Made by a program: the position numbers and the translations under genes. From NCBI GenBank assembly GCA_031263445.1, contig JAISFV010000031.1, positions 1 to 32,720 on the forward strand: a stretch of DNA of 32,720 bases, given 5' to 3'. A model generated the notes under the pieces. It had not been told where the DNA came from and did no database searches. It saw only the letters and a program-made list of their open reading frames with translations. This stretch comes from Synergistaceae bacterium. Lineage in GTDB: Bacteria > Synergistota > Synergistia > Synergistales > Synergistaceae. Positions within the stretch are counted from its first letter, which is position 1, and each line of letters opens with the position of its first letter. Below are positions 15,036 through 23,409 of the stretch, one piece after another.

Positions 15036-16163
15036 GTGACGATACCTTCATTTGACCTCAAGCGCAATTATGCGCGGGTGGAGAGCGAAATCAAGGAAGC
15101 CATAGACCGCGTGCTGTCCTCGCAGCACTTCATACTGGGGCCGGACGTCGCGGCATTCGAGGCGGAGGCCGCCGCGTACCTGGAGACGCCCTATGCGGTG
15201 GGGTGCGCGTCCGGGTCGGACGCTCTGATATTGGCTCTCATGGCGGCGGGCGTAGGCCCGGGCGACGAGGTCATAACGAGCCCGTTCAGCTTCTTCGCGA
15301 CGGCTAGCTGCATAACCCGTCTCGGCGCGAAGCCAGTATTTGCGGACGTCGAGCCGGACTCTTACAATATTTCTATGGAGGGCGTCGCTGGCGCGGTCAC
15401 GCCCAGGACGAAAGCCTTCATACCCGTACACCTCTTCGGGCAACTGTGCAAGATGGAGGACACGCCGGACGCGCTGAAAGAGAAAAACGCCGCGCTGGTC
15501 GAGGATTGCGCCCAGGCGTTCGGGGCGCACAGGGCGCACGGCGGCAGGATACTCCGGGGCGGTGCCTGGGGCGGGTTCGGCTGTTTCTCGTTCTTCCCCA
15601 CGAAGAATCTCGGGGCCTACGGCGACGCGGGAATGGCCACGTGCTTTGCGGAGTCAGACGCTAAGGAGCTGTCGAGGCTCCGCGTTCACGGAGCGACCGA
15701 GACCTACCTCCATGAGGAGGTAGGTCTGAACAGCAGGATGGATTCCATCCAGGCGGCTATCCTGCGCGTCCGTCTGCGGATGATCGAGACGTGGACGGAG
15801 GAGCGCCGCGATGCCGCCCGCCGTTACGGGCTGCTCTTCGCCGAAAACGGGCTGGACGGCGAGATAACGCAGCCGGCCGAGACACCGGGCAACAGACACA
15901 CGTACCACCAGTACGTCGTGAAGGCGGTCCGCAGGGACAGCCTTCACGAGTTCCTGGCCGGGCGGGGCATAGTGACGCGCGTCTACTATCCGCTGCCGCT
16001 GCATCTTCAGCCCTGCTTTGCGTCAGCCGGGTACAAAAAGGGGTCGCTGCCCGTCTCGGAGGCATTGTGCGGCGAGGTGCTGGCGCTGCCTATGTTCCCC
16101 GAGTTGCTGCCGGAGGAGCAGGAAGCCGTGGTATCCGCGATAGCCGAGTTTTACAAGGGATAA
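15036..16163 (+). CDS. DegT/DnrJ/EryC1/StrS-family PLP aminotransferase
   Basis: A 375-residue sugar-nucleotide aminotransferase-like protein, fold-type I. Typical blocks are PSFDLKRNY at the N-terminus, GCASGSDALILAL, DEVITSPFSFFATAS, FIPVHLFGQ, VEDCAQAFGA and the cofactor lysine in FFPTKNLGAYGDAGM (near residue 190). The end block is TRVYYPLPLHLQP. These enzymes add an amino group to keto-sugars for surface glycans or antibiotics. No other sugar-nucleotide genes are nearby, so the product is unknown. The start is GTG 15036 with AAAGGGG upstream. It converges on ferritin across a strong hairpin. Confidence 0.93.
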   Translation: MTIPSFDLKRNYARVESEIKEAIDRVLSSQHFILGPDVAAFEAEAAAYLETPYAVGCASGSDALILALMAAGVGPGDEVITSPFSFFATASCITRLGAKPVFADVEPDSYNISMEGVAGAVTPRTKAFIPVHLFGQLCKMEDTPDALKEKNAALVEDCAQAFGAHRAHGGRILRGGAWGGFGCFSFFPTKNLGAYGDAGMATCFAESDAKELSRLRVHGATETYLHEEVGLNSRMDSIQAAILRVRLRMIETWTEERRDAARRYGLLFAENGLDGEITQPAETPGNRHTYHQYVVKAVRRDSLHEFLAGRGIVTRVYYPLPLHLQPCFASAGYKKGSLPVSEALCGEVLALPMFPELLPEEQEAVVSAIAEFYKG

Positions 16164-16164
16164 G

Positions 16165-16196
16165 CTGACGCGGTTGCGCGGAAAACCTGGCGTCAG
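16165..16196. terminator. Long GC hairpin between convergent aminotransferase and ferritin genes
   Basis: CTGACGC (16165-16171) pairs with GCGTCAG (16190-16196), and GGTT (16172-16175) with AACC (16184-16187); a TG bulge and an eight-base loop complete it. It begins two bases after the aminotransferase stop and overlaps the ferritin stop. No U tract is present. Confidence 0.5.
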
Positions 16197-16714
16197 TCAT
16201 CCCCGGACGGAGGGAACGGATCCCTGAACGTCCTCGCGGCGAGCGCCGCGTCGAGGCTAAAGAGCAGGGCAGGGTCATCCCCGGCGTGGCGCGCCTTCGA
16301 GACTAGCTCCTCCGCGCTCGCCTCCTCCTCCACCTGCTCAGAGACGAACCACGCTATGAAATTGTATGTCGCGTGGTCGCGCTCCTCAAGCGCTATGGAC
16401 GCGATGCCGTCTATGAGGCCGGAGACGTGCCGCTCGTGCGCCAGCACCTTCTCGAAAACTTCCCTTATGCCGCCGTACTCCGCCCTAGACGCCGTTATGT
16501 CGTCGAAGGAGGGGGTGCCGCCGCGCTCTAGTATGTGCCTGTAGATGTGGATGGCGTGGGCCATCTCCTCTCGCGACTGAACGTGAAGCCAGTTCGCGAT
16601 GCCCTTGAAGCCAGCGCGGTCCGCATAAGCCGACATGCCCAGATACAGGTAGGCGGAGTAAAATTCCGCGTTCACCTGGTCGCTCAGTGCCTTTGACAAA
16701 CGCTCTTTAAGCAT
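16193..16714 (-). CDS. Bacterial non-heme ferritin
   Basis: A 173-residue FtnA-type ferritin that oxidises Fe2+ and stores the iron in a 24-mer shell in the cytoplasm. The ferroxidase ligands are all there with E. coli FtnA numbering: E17, E50, H53, E94, E126, Q127 and E130. The C-terminal tail after residue ~150 is slightly long and ends in Pro-Pro-Ser-Gly-Asp-Asp. The start ATG 16714 follows GGGGGG. A single gene with its own promoter, consistent with regulation by iron or oxidative stress (inference). Confidence 0.95.
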   Translation of the reverse strand: MLKERLSKALSDQVNAEFYSAYLYLGMSAYADRAGFKGIANWLHVQSREEMAHAIHIYRHILERGGTPSFDDITASRAEYGGIREVFEKVLAHERHVSGLIDGIASIALEERDHATYNFIAWFVSEQVEEEASAEELVSKARHAGDDPALLFSLDAALAARTFRDPFPPSGDD

Positions 16715-16781
16715 TGCAATCCCCCCGTTTGATAAAGTACGTAAAGGAAGCGCTGACTAAACCGGCCTTCCTGACGCGTTC

Positions 16782-16787
16782 ATTATA
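16782..16787 (-). promoter_or_regulatory. Ferritin promoter -10 with surrounding ACGCGT dyad
   Basis: TATAAT on the minus strand lies about 68 bases before the ferritin start. It is flanked on both sides by ACGCGT (16774-16779 and 16792-16797), giving an approximate dyad over the -10. This is a plausible operator position. The -35 is poor, so activation or another sigma factor is possible. Confidence 0.4.
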
Positions 16788-16850
16788 TTACACGCGTTTC
16801 ACCGGGTTCACGGCAATTTACGAAGCTATGGCCCGCCTGTGCGCGTTCCG

Positions 16851-17603
16851 CTAAGTCCGCACCGGGACGCCGTTTTGGACAAGGTACTCTTTCAGGTCAC
16901 GGATGCGGAGCTCCCCGAAGTGCAGGAGCGAGGCCAAGAGCGCTGCGTCCGCGCCGGCTTCGAATGCTTCCAGCGCGTGGCGCGCTTCCCCCGCGCCTCC
17001 GGACGCTATTATGGGGATTTTCACGCGGTCTGAGACGAGCCTCAAGAACTCCACGTCGTAGCCCTCTTTAGTGCCGTCCCTGTCCATCGACGTGACAAGC
17101 AGCTCGCCCGCGCCGAGCGACTCCGCTTCGAGGCACCACTCGAACCCGTTCAGGCTTGTGGGCGTCCTGCCGCCCTCTATGAATACGCTCCATCCGTCCC
17201 CTTCACGCTTCACGTCGACGGCGACCACGACCGCCTGGCTGCCGAGGGCTTCGGCACACTCAGTTATCAGGCGTCCCCTGCGGACGGCGGCTGTGTTGAG
17301 CGATATCTTGTCCGCGCCGAGCGCGACGAGGCTTACGGCATCCTCTGCGCTTGAGATGCCTCCGCCGACGGTGAACGGTATGGAGATAGCGTCGGCCACG
17401 ACCCTCACCCATTCGAGCATCGTGGCGCGCCGCTCGTTCGACGCCGTGATGTCGAGGAACGTGAGCTCGTCTGCCCCCTCGTCCATGTATGTCCCCGCGA
17501 GCGCTGCGGGGTCGCCCGCGTCTCTCAGGTTGACGAAGTTGACCCCCTTCACGACCCTTCCGTTTTTAACGTCGAGGCACGGTATGATCCTTTTCTTCAG
17601 CAT
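16851..17603 (-). CDS. hisF: Imidazole glycerol phosphate synthase, cyclase subunit
   Basis: A 250-residue (beta-alpha)8 barrel that uses ammonia from HisH to turn PRFAR into IGP and AICAR in histidine synthesis. Catalytic D11 ([12 protein letters not shown]) and D130 (VVAVDVK) are at the standard positions; [18 protein letters not shown] and PIIASGGAG are phosphate-binding motifs. The start is ATG 17603 ([12 protein letters not shown]), not the upstream extension inside hisH. It overlaps hisH by seven bases, so the pair is coupled. The sequence looks canonical rather than like the surface-sugar HisF paralogues. Confidence 0.97.
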   Translation of the reverse strand: MLKKRIIPCLDVKNGRVVKGVNFVNLRDAGDPAALAGTYMDEGADELTFLDITASNERRATMLEWVRVVADAISIPFTVGGGISSAEDAVSLVALGADKISLNTAAVRRGRLITECAEALGSQAVVVAVDVKREGDGWSVFIEGGRTPTSLNGFEWCLEAESLGAGELLVTSMDRDGTKEGYDVEFLRLVSDRVKIPIIASGGAGEARHALEAFEAGADAALLASLLHFGELRIRDLKEYLVQNGVPVRT

Positions 17604-18268
17604 CTGCCCGACCTGCCCGCCGGATATTCCTCTGCCATGTATGAAATCGCCTGGCCAAGGAACGAGACGCCTTCTGGCCCGCTCCGTTCTGGGTGGAACT
17701 GGAAGCCGGCTACGTTCCCGCACCGCAGCGCCGAGTCGAACCAGACGCCGTCGACCTCAGTTTTGGCGGCGCAATGCGGCGAGCCGGATACGGCGAAGCT
17801 GTGTACGAAGTAAAAATTCTGCCCGCTGCTGGCGAGGCAGTTTCCAGGGAATCCGCCGCCGCTCGGTTCCACGCTGTTCCAGCCCATGTGGGGGACTTTC
17901 TTGACTCCTGATAGCTTTATTACGTCGCCTCCGATCAGGCCAAGCCCTTTTGTAGAGCCGTCCTCGGAGCTGCTCGCGCACAAAAGCTGCATCCCCAGGC
18001 AAATACCGAGGAGCGGCCTGCCGCTCCCTGCCCAGCCGGCTAGGGCGTCCTTCCAGCCGGAGGAGGCTAGCCTCTCCATGGCGGGCGGGAAAGCGCCTAC
18101 CCCCGGCAGGAGCAAAAGCGACGGATTTAGCCTCCCTATGCCATCCGGGGACTTTAGCGTCTCGTGGACGATCCCCAGCTTCGCGAGCGCGCGCCGCACG
18201 TTGCCGATGTTCCCGACGCTAAAATCCACAATGCCCACTGTCGCTCTTTTGCCGCTGCTCACAGTCAA
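17597..18268 (-). CDS. hisH: Imidazole glycerol phosphate synthase, glutaminase subunit
   Basis: A 223-residue class I glutamine amidotransferase that supplies ammonia to HisF. The catalytic triad is C90 (GICLGMQLL), H192 and E194 (FQFHPER). The VPHMGWN block near 125-131 is typical of HisH. The start is TTG 18268, six bases after GGGGGT; a GTG two codons later is the alternative. The other his genes are not in the window, so histidine genes are dispersed. It is transcribed away from the tmk operon. Confidence 0.96.
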   Translation of the reverse strand: MTVSSGKRATVGIVDFSVGNIGNVRRALAKLGIVHETLKSPDGIGRLNPSLLLLPGVGAFPPAMERLASSGWKDALAGWAGSGRPLLGICLGMQLLCASSSEDGSTKGLGLIGGDVIKLSGVKKVPHMGWNSVEPSGGGFPGNCLASSGQNFYFVHSFAVSGSPHCAAKTEVDGVWFDSALRCGNVAGFQFHPERSGPEGVSFLGQAISYMAEEYPAGRSGRC

Positions 18269-18321
18269 GAGGATACCCCCAGGCGCGCGATTTTTTGAGA
18301 CAAGGAAAAAACACGCGAGGA

Positions 18322-18350
18322 TTGTAGCACAAATGATGAACAGTTATAAT
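18322..18350 (+). promoter_or_regulatory. Sigma70 promoter of the tmk-ftsY operon
   Basis: TTGTAG (18322-18327), a 17-base spacer and a perfect TATAAT (18345-18350) lie 32 bases before the tmk ATG. It is the probable promoter of the long overlapping operon that follows. Confidence 0.65.
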
Positions 18351-18382
18351 ATGAGCATAAGTTCTGACGGGGGCTGTTGAGG

Positions 18383-19015
18383 ATGTTTTTTGTGCTTGAG
18401 GGTATAGACGGAAGCGGCAAGACCACGCAGGCTGACCGGCTCGCTGAGATGCTGGCCAGAAGGCTCGGGCCTGATAATCTGATCCGCACCCGTGAGCCCG
18501 GCGGCTGGGAAGGCAGTGCCGCGGCGCGGGAATTTGTCCTGGGCGGCGGGCTTGCGAGCCTGTGGGGGGAGTTCTTTTTCTTCATGCTCGACAGGTGCGA
18601 GCACGTAGAGCGCGTGATAAAGCCGGCGCTCTCCCAAGGCAAGACAGTCCTCTCCGACCGCTACGCCCCTTCGACCTTAGCCTATCAAATTTTCAGCGAC
18701 ACGTCCATAGACAGCGCAGCGGCGGAATACGCGGCGCGCCTTGGGGAGGTAATCGGCCTGCCCACGCCTGACGCCGTTTTTTTCCTGGACGTGGATCCGG
18801 GTACGGCGGCAAGCCGCCTCGCGTCACGAGGCGTGACGGACAGTTTCGACGGGCGCGGACGGGAGTTTTGCGAAAGCGTCCGGACAGGGTATGAAAAGAC
18901 AAAGGCCGCGTGGTCTGGCAGGTGGGTGGACATCGACGCGTCCCGAGACGAGGAAGCGGTAGCGCGAGACATAGAAGCCGAGGTCTCGTCGATGCTCACT
19001 GCGGCGCAGCGATGA
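18383..19015 (+). CDS. tmk: Thymidylate kinase
   Basis: A 210-residue kinase converting dTMP to dTDP. The P-loop is EGIDGSGKTT (6-15), the DR motif is SDRYAPSTLAYQ (about 92-103), and there is a short LID-like region after FLDVDPGTAASRL. The start is ATG 18383 (MFFVLEGIDG); a TTG two codons upstream is less fitting. It overlaps yaaR by ATGA. The tmk-yaaR-holB-ricT order mirrors that of Bacillus and many Firmicutes. Confidence 0.96.
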   Translation: MFFVLEGIDGSGKTTQADRLAEMLARRLGPDNLIRTREPGGWEGSAAAREFVLGGGLASLWGEFFFFMLDRCEHVERVIKPALSQGKTVLSDRYAPSTLAYQIFSDTSIDSAAAEYAARLGEVIGLPTPDAVFFLDVDPGTAASRLASRGVTDSFDGRGREFCESVRTGYEKTKAAWSGRWVDIDASRDEEAVARDIEAEVSSMLTAAQR

Positions 19016-19455
19016 AAACGTCGGGGATCCCTAAGGCCAAGACGGGCGAAACGGCCCTGCTCTCCGCAGGCGGCAAGGGCGGAACCGGCAGGGCCATAGG
19101 CGCGGTCTCCCAGGCACAGGAGACGTTTGCCGAGGTCGCGGAGGGTATGGAGGCGCGCATGTTGATCGACGAGCTGGAGTCGATAGGGCTCCAGCTCTCG
19201 CGATTCCCCACCTCGGCGCTGCTCGCGCGGTACCGGGAGCTGGTGCGCATGGCGCTGGAAAAGGTGCGCAACGGGACGCGCATAAAGCGCGACTTCAAGT
19301 GGAGGCGCACGGAGCGCTCGATGTTCGTCGTGATAGAACGGACAGAGGAGGCGCTGGACGAGATGGACGAGGCCCTGCTGCGCGAGGCTGACAGGACGCG
19401 GCTGCTCTCCCTGATGGAGGAGATCAAGGGATGCCTGATATCTCTCCTCTTTTGA
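19012..19455 (+). CDS. YaaR-family protein (DUF327)
   Basis: A 147-residue protein with a flexible polar first 35 residues and then a mostly helical body. The KRDFKWRRTERSMFVVIERTEEALDEMDEALL stretch is typical of YaaR/DUF327 and sits at the expected place between tmk and holB. The molecular role is unknown in the family. The start overlaps the tmk stop (ATGA) and the 3' end overlaps the next gene by 25 bases. Confidence 0.88.
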   Translation: MKTSGIPKAKTGETALLSAGGKGGTGRAIGAVSQAQETFAEVAEGMEARMLIDELESIGLQLSRFPTSALLARYRELVRMALEKVRNGTRIKRDFKWRRTERSMFVVIERTEEALDEMDEALLREADRTRLLSLMEEIKGCLISLLF

Positions 19456-20222
19456 GCGGGTGGACGAAAAGCCAGGAGTGGCTGAACCTCTCGGGCGCTA
19501 TATCGAGCGGCGGCGCTCCGCAGTCGCTCGCTGCGGTAGTACCGGCGGAGACAGCGGACGATTTTCGCTTCCGCTTCGCGCGCCTGGCGCTCTGTTTTTC
19601 CGGGACTGGCGACGACTGCTGCGGCTCGTGCTCGTGCTGGACATCTGACGGCCACCCAGATATGATAACGGCAGGAAAGCCAGGCGAGCCGCCAGGGATC
19701 GCCGACTGCCTCGACTTCCAGTGGCGCATGTCGCTTAAGCCGGTTTCCGCCCCCGGGCGGCTCGGGGTGATCATGTCCGCCGACAGCCTCTCCCTGCCGG
19801 CCGCGAACTCGCTCCTCAAGATCGCGGAGGAGCCGCCCGCGAAGGGCAGGATTTTATTTATGGCGGAGCGTGACGAGCTCATCCCGACGATCCGCAGCCG
19901 TGTGTGGATGGTCAGGATCGGCCTGCGCCCAGGCGAGCATGCGCTTGAGCCGAAAACGCCTCCCGGCGCCGGCGCGGAGTGGGCGGAGTGGCTTTCAGAC
20001 ACCAAGAAACGTTCGCTGGACGATATTGCGTCCGAGGCCGGCGCCTGGGTGCTTCATCTTTGCGCCAGAGGCGAATGGAGGCTCGCGGCATCTATAGAAA
20101 ACGCCGTATTCCTGGCGAAAAAGAGGCACTTTTCGGTATCGATGGCTCAGGACGCGCTCTTTGCGTTGCTGATGGAAGGAGCAAGCGATGGAAAATTATT
20201 TGGCGACCTACGGGAAGCCTAG
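19431..20222 (+). CDS. holB: DNA polymerase III delta' subunit-like protein (HolB)
   Basis: A 263-residue clamp-loader-like ATPase relative. The Walker A lysine motif is absent, as is usual for delta'. A cysteine-rich knot (C-C-x2-C-x-C, about residues 62-68) and the HPD motif that follows match the zinc module. Further on come SAPGRLGVIMSADSLSLPAANSLLKIAEEPP and RSRVWMVR, hallmark stretches of the subunit. It is shorter than a typical ~330-residue delta', so the collar domain seems reduced. It overlaps yaaR by 25 and ricT by 35 bases. Confidence 0.85.
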   Translation: MPDISPLLSGWTKSQEWLNLSGAISSGGAPQSLAAVVPAETADDFRFRFARLALCFSGTGDDCCGSCSCWTSDGHPDMITAGKPGEPPGIADCLDFQWRMSLKPVSAPGRLGVIMSADSLSLPAANSLLKIAEEPPAKGRILFMAERDELIPTIRSRVWMVRIGLRPGEHALEPKTPPGAGAEWAEWLSDTKKRSLDDIASEAGAWVLHLCARGEWRLAASIENAVFLAKKRHFSVSMAQDALFALLMEGASDGKLFGDLREA

Positions 20223-21555
20223 GTTCCTTGGAATAATCAAGCTGGGCGACGAGGACGGCGAGTTCACGAAGAGGGACGGCCTGATCGTCGTCTCCTCCCA
20301 CAGGGGCGAGGAGCTGGCGGAACTCGTTGGCCCGATAAACAGTGAACAGGAGAGCGAGTACCGGAGCCTCCGCACCATATCGGAACACGGGGAGGGGCAG
20401 GTGCGCGGCGGCGACCCTGTGGTGACGGATCTGGATTTCGTCCGCAAACCGTCCGATGGTGACTTGGCCAGGCACGAATCCCACAGCGACAGGGAGGGCG
20501 AAAACCTGCGCATCGCCCAGGAACTCGTGGAGTGGCACAAGCTCTCCATAAAGCTCATAGACGACGAGATGCTGCTCGACGGGAAAAAGCTGTTTTTTTA
20601 CTTCACCGCGGAGCAGCGGGTGGACTTCCGCACTCTGGTGAGGGATCTGGCGAGGCGTTTCCGCACCCGCATCGAGCTCCGCCAGATGGGCGTGCGCGAC
20701 GAGGCCCGCATAATACAGGGGATATCGTTTTGCGGGCTGCCCTGCTGCTGCAGCTACTGGCTCAACCAGTTCGCCCCCATCGGGATCAAAATGGTGAAGG
20801 AGCAGAACATCGCGCTCAACCCGTCCAAAATTTCCGGGATATGCGGGCGGCTCATGTGCTGCATGTCGTTCGAGCACAAGGTCTACCGGGAGATGTGGAC
20901 GGGGCTGCCTGGCCCCGGCAGCAAGATAAAGACCCCGAACGGCAACTACGTCGTCCTGTCCCTGGACATAGCGAAGAACGCCGTCCGCTGCCACAAGCCG
21001 TCAGGGGGTGACATATCCGTCCCGAAGGATCTCTTTGGCGAGTTCAGGCAAGCGGTGACGGACGGCGGCGAGTGGACGCCCCCCGTGCCTGAGGAACCGG
21101 CGCCGCTCGGCAAAAACTGCGGCATCTGCGGCTCAAGGCATGGCGCCTGCGGGGCGGGCGGCGCGCCGTGCTTTCAGCATGAGACGGCCGCTGAGGCCGT
21201 GCAGGAACGGGCCTACGTGCCTAGGTCGAAAAAAACCGGCGACGAGGAGAGCCATGTCCCGAAAGAGGCCGGGAAGAGGCCCGGCCGCAGGAGGAACCGC
21301 CGGGGCAAGGGACTGCCTCAGGATGGCGCGGCCCTCCGGCCGCAGCGCCAGGAGGGGCGGAAATTCATCGAACAGCCATCCGACACGGGGCACGATCGCG
21401 TGAAGTCCAGGCCGGAGAGCGCAGGGCGCGCCTTGCCCGATCGCGGCGAAGGCGCGGAAAAGCCGGCACAGGGCGCAGGCCTGGCGGGCGATACCCCAAA
21501 ACACTCGAAGCGCAGACGTCCGAGACGCCCTGCGACAAAAGAAAGAGACGCATGA
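20188..21555 (+). CDS. ricT: PSP1-domain protein, RicT/YaaT family
   Basis: A 455-residue protein. The PSP1 domain covers about 60-195, with the cysteine cluster C182, C186-C188, C219 and C224-C225 (FCGLPCCCSYWL and CGRLMCC). These are the Fe-S ligands known in the RicA-F-T complex, which modulates RNase Y and cell-fate responses in Bacillus. The C-terminal tail from ~330 on is basic, Arg/Lys/Pro/Gly rich and probably disordered, and makes the protein longer than Bacillus YaaT (about 275). A second cysteine group (CGICG, ACGAGGAPC) near 311-328 precedes the tail. RicA and RicF are not seen here. Confidence 0.93.
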   Translation: MENYLATYGKPRFLGIIKLGDEDGEFTKRDGLIVVSSHRGEELAELVGPINSEQESEYRSLRTISEHGEGQVRGGDPVVTDLDFVRKPSDGDLARHESHSDREGENLRIAQELVEWHKLSIKLIDDEMLLDGKKLFFYFTAEQRVDFRTLVRDLARRFRTRIELRQMGVRDEARIIQGISFCGLPCCCSYWLNQFAPIGIKMVKEQNIALNPSKISGICGRLMCCMSFEHKVYREMWTGLPGPGSKIKTPNGNYVVLSLDIAKNAVRCHKPSGGDISVPKDLFGEFRQAVTDGGEWTPPVPEEPAPLGKNCGICGSRHGACGAGGAPCFQHETAAEAVQERAYVPRSKKTGDEESHVPKEAGKRPGRRRNRRGKGLPQDGAALRPQRQEGRKFIEQPSDTGHDRVKSRPESAGRALPDRGEGAEKPAQGAGLAGDTPKHSKRRRPRRPATKERDA

Positions 21556-22493
21556 TGGGTATTTTCGACGGCTTTATCTCCAAGATTAAAAATGTGACGA
21601 ATAAGTGGTCGCAAGGCGTATCCAACCTCTTTTCCGACAACCCGGTCACCGACGCGTTCTGGGAAGAGCTGGAGGAACGGCTCGTCACGGGGGATGTCGG
21701 GGTCGATACGGCGGAGTCGCTGATCGCCGACCTCACGCAGACCTCCATCGACATGCGCATAGCCAACACCGGCGAGCTGAAGTCGGCTTTCGCAGACCTG
21801 CTCGTCCGGACGCTGGAGGAAGTCCCCGGGATGGGATCTCCGCTTGACCTGCCCCGTTCGCCCTCAGCGGTCCTGCTGGTCGGAGTGAACGGCAGCGGGA
21901 AGACGACCACGGCAGGAAAACTCGCATCCCTTTTTCTGAGGGAGGGCCGTTCCGTCATTCTGGCTGCGGCGGACACGTACAGGGCGGCCGCCATTGAGCA
22001 GCTCAAGGCATGGGGCGAGAGGGCGGGCGTCCGTGTGATCGCGTCCAGCCACGGCAGCGACGCGGCGGCCGTCGTGTTCGACGCGGTACAGGCGGCGAAA
22101 GCGTCCGGCACAGACGTCGTGATAGCGGACACGGCCGGCAGGCTTCATACGAAATCCAACCTCATGGAAGAGCTGGCGAAGGTCCGCAGGGTTGCGGGCA
22201 AAGAACTCCCGGACGGCCCTGTGGAGTCGCTGCTCGTGCTCGACTCCGTGACAGGGCAGAACGGGTTCGCGCAGGCCGAGGCATTTGACAGGGCCGTCGG
22301 GCTGACCGGGGTTATACTGACTAAGTTCGAAAACACCGCGAAGGGCGGCATAGTGATCAGCATCGCCAGAAAGCTCCGCCTTCCGATAAGGTACGTCGGC
22401 CTGGGCGAGGGCGTAGGTGACCTCGAACCGTTTTCTCCGAGGGTTTTCGTGAGCACTCTGCTCGATATGGAGATGCCGGACGATGTTCGTTAA
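21552..22493 (+). CDS. ftsY: Signal recognition particle receptor FtsY
   Basis: A 313-residue NG-domain GTPase, the membrane-side receptor for SRP-bound ribosomes. The motifs are GVNGSGKTTTAGKLA (P-loop), DTYRAAAIEQL, DTAGRLHTKSNLMEEL, DSVTGQNGFAQAEAF and GLGEGVGDLEPF. The G4 stretch is TKFENTAKGG where TKLDGTAKGG is usual. There is almost no acidic A domain before the N domain. The start is the first of two ATGs (21552/21555) overlapping the ricT stop. It overlaps the next gene by 11 bases. Confidence 0.95.
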   Translation: MMGIFDGFISKIKNVTNKWSQGVSNLFSDNPVTDAFWEELEERLVTGDVGVDTAESLIADLTQTSIDMRIANTGELKSAFADLLVRTLEEVPGMGSPLDLPRSPSAVLLVGVNGSGKTTTAGKLASLFLREGRSVILAAADTYRAAAIEQLKAWGERAGVRVIASSHGSDAAAVVFDAVQAAKASGTDVVIADTAGRLHTKSNLMEELAKVRRVAGKELPDGPVESLLVLDSVTGQNGFAQAEAFDRAVGLTGVILTKFENTAKGGIVISIARKLRLPIRYVGLGEGVGDLEPFSPRVFVSTLLDMEMPDDVR

Positions 22494-23409
22494 CGCGGAA
22501 GTCAGGAAGGACATGCTGCAGCTAAGTTCGACTGTTCAGCAGATATTGCGCGCGCTATACTTTTACGGGTCGGATTACATCATGGTCGAGATAGGGAAGA
22601 ACGAGCGTCTGCTCCACAAGGATCAGCTCATAGCGCTCCTGGAGCAGGGCAGGGAAAGCGCCACGCTGGAGGATATGGTGAGCCTCGCCCTGGCCGCGCC
22701 GATTTCCGCCAAGGCGGGCATGGAGGACGTGCCGCCTGATTCACCGCTGATCGTCTTCGCGGACGGAGAACTGTCCGGGACGACTTTTGAGAAATACCGG
22801 GAGATGAAGATACAGGAAGCGATGATACAGCTCCCCGACTGGTGGGGGGTCCCTCTGCCGATACTCCATATGAGGGACGAGCGGATGAGCCTCAATGAAG
22901 CGGCGCTCCGTCTCATACCGGGCGGCGTCAAGGCAATCGCCGGGCAGTACGATAAGATCCGTGCCGACAAGCTGATCGTCATAAATGAGAAGAAGCCGGA
23001 CAAGCCCGAAAAAACGGGAAAAACTTTTTCGCTCACGCCCCTCGACGACGAGACTTTTCTGATAGAGGACGTGTCCGGGGACTTCGAGATGGTGGAGGAT
23101 CTGGTCTGGTGGGCGGCGATCGGCAGCGCGTTCGTCCGCAGGATGGAGGGGAACGGGCTTCATGTCAGCCGCGTCTCGCCTCACGCGGAACCGCCGAAGG
23201 ACGCTGCGGAGGTTATCCCGTGTTCCTGGGAGGGGGAACTCATCGGTCGGCTAGCCATACTGCTGCCCGAGGGGAGCGGGACGGAGGGCGGAGACCCGCA
23301 GACAGGGCCCGCGCAAGACGTCCCCGCGCTTGAAGAGGGCGCGCCGCAGGAAACGGGACAGCCGGAAGGCGCAAAAAAACCACGGGGCAAAACCAAGTCA
23401 GCGAGGTGA
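22483..23409 (+). CDS. Unrecognised protein, possible PAS-like sensor domain, between ftsY and hemerythrin
   Basis: 308 residues. Not recognised with certainty. Residues 1-95 contain short hydrophobic strands and helices. The segment LPDWWGVPLPILHMRDERMSLNEAALRLI (about 116-144) reads like the start of a PAS fold, and a beta-rich core runs to ~265 (FLIEDVSGDF, WEGELIGRLAILLP). The last ~45 residues are Pro/Gly/Glu rich and end in Lys/Arg, so disordered. No membrane segment. The ATG at 22483 overlaps ftsY; another ATG at 22513 has a better AGGAAGG site. Its position next to a hemerythrin suggests a signalling or cofactor role, which is inference. Confidence 0.7.
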   Translation: MFVNAEVRKDMLQLSSTVQQILRALYFYGSDYIMVEIGKNERLLHKDQLIALLEQGRESATLEDMVSLALAAPISAKAGMEDVPPDSPLIVFADGELSGTTFEKYREMKIQEAMIQLPDWWGVPLPILHMRDERMSLNEAALRLIPGGVKAIAGQYDKIRADKLIVINEKKPDKPEKTGKTFSLTPLDDETFLIEDVSGDFEMVEDLVWWAAIGSAFVRRMEGNGLHVSRVSPHAEPPKDAAEVIPCSWEGELIGRLAILLPEGSGTEGGDPQTGPAQDVPALEEGAPQETGQPEGAKKPRGKTKSAR

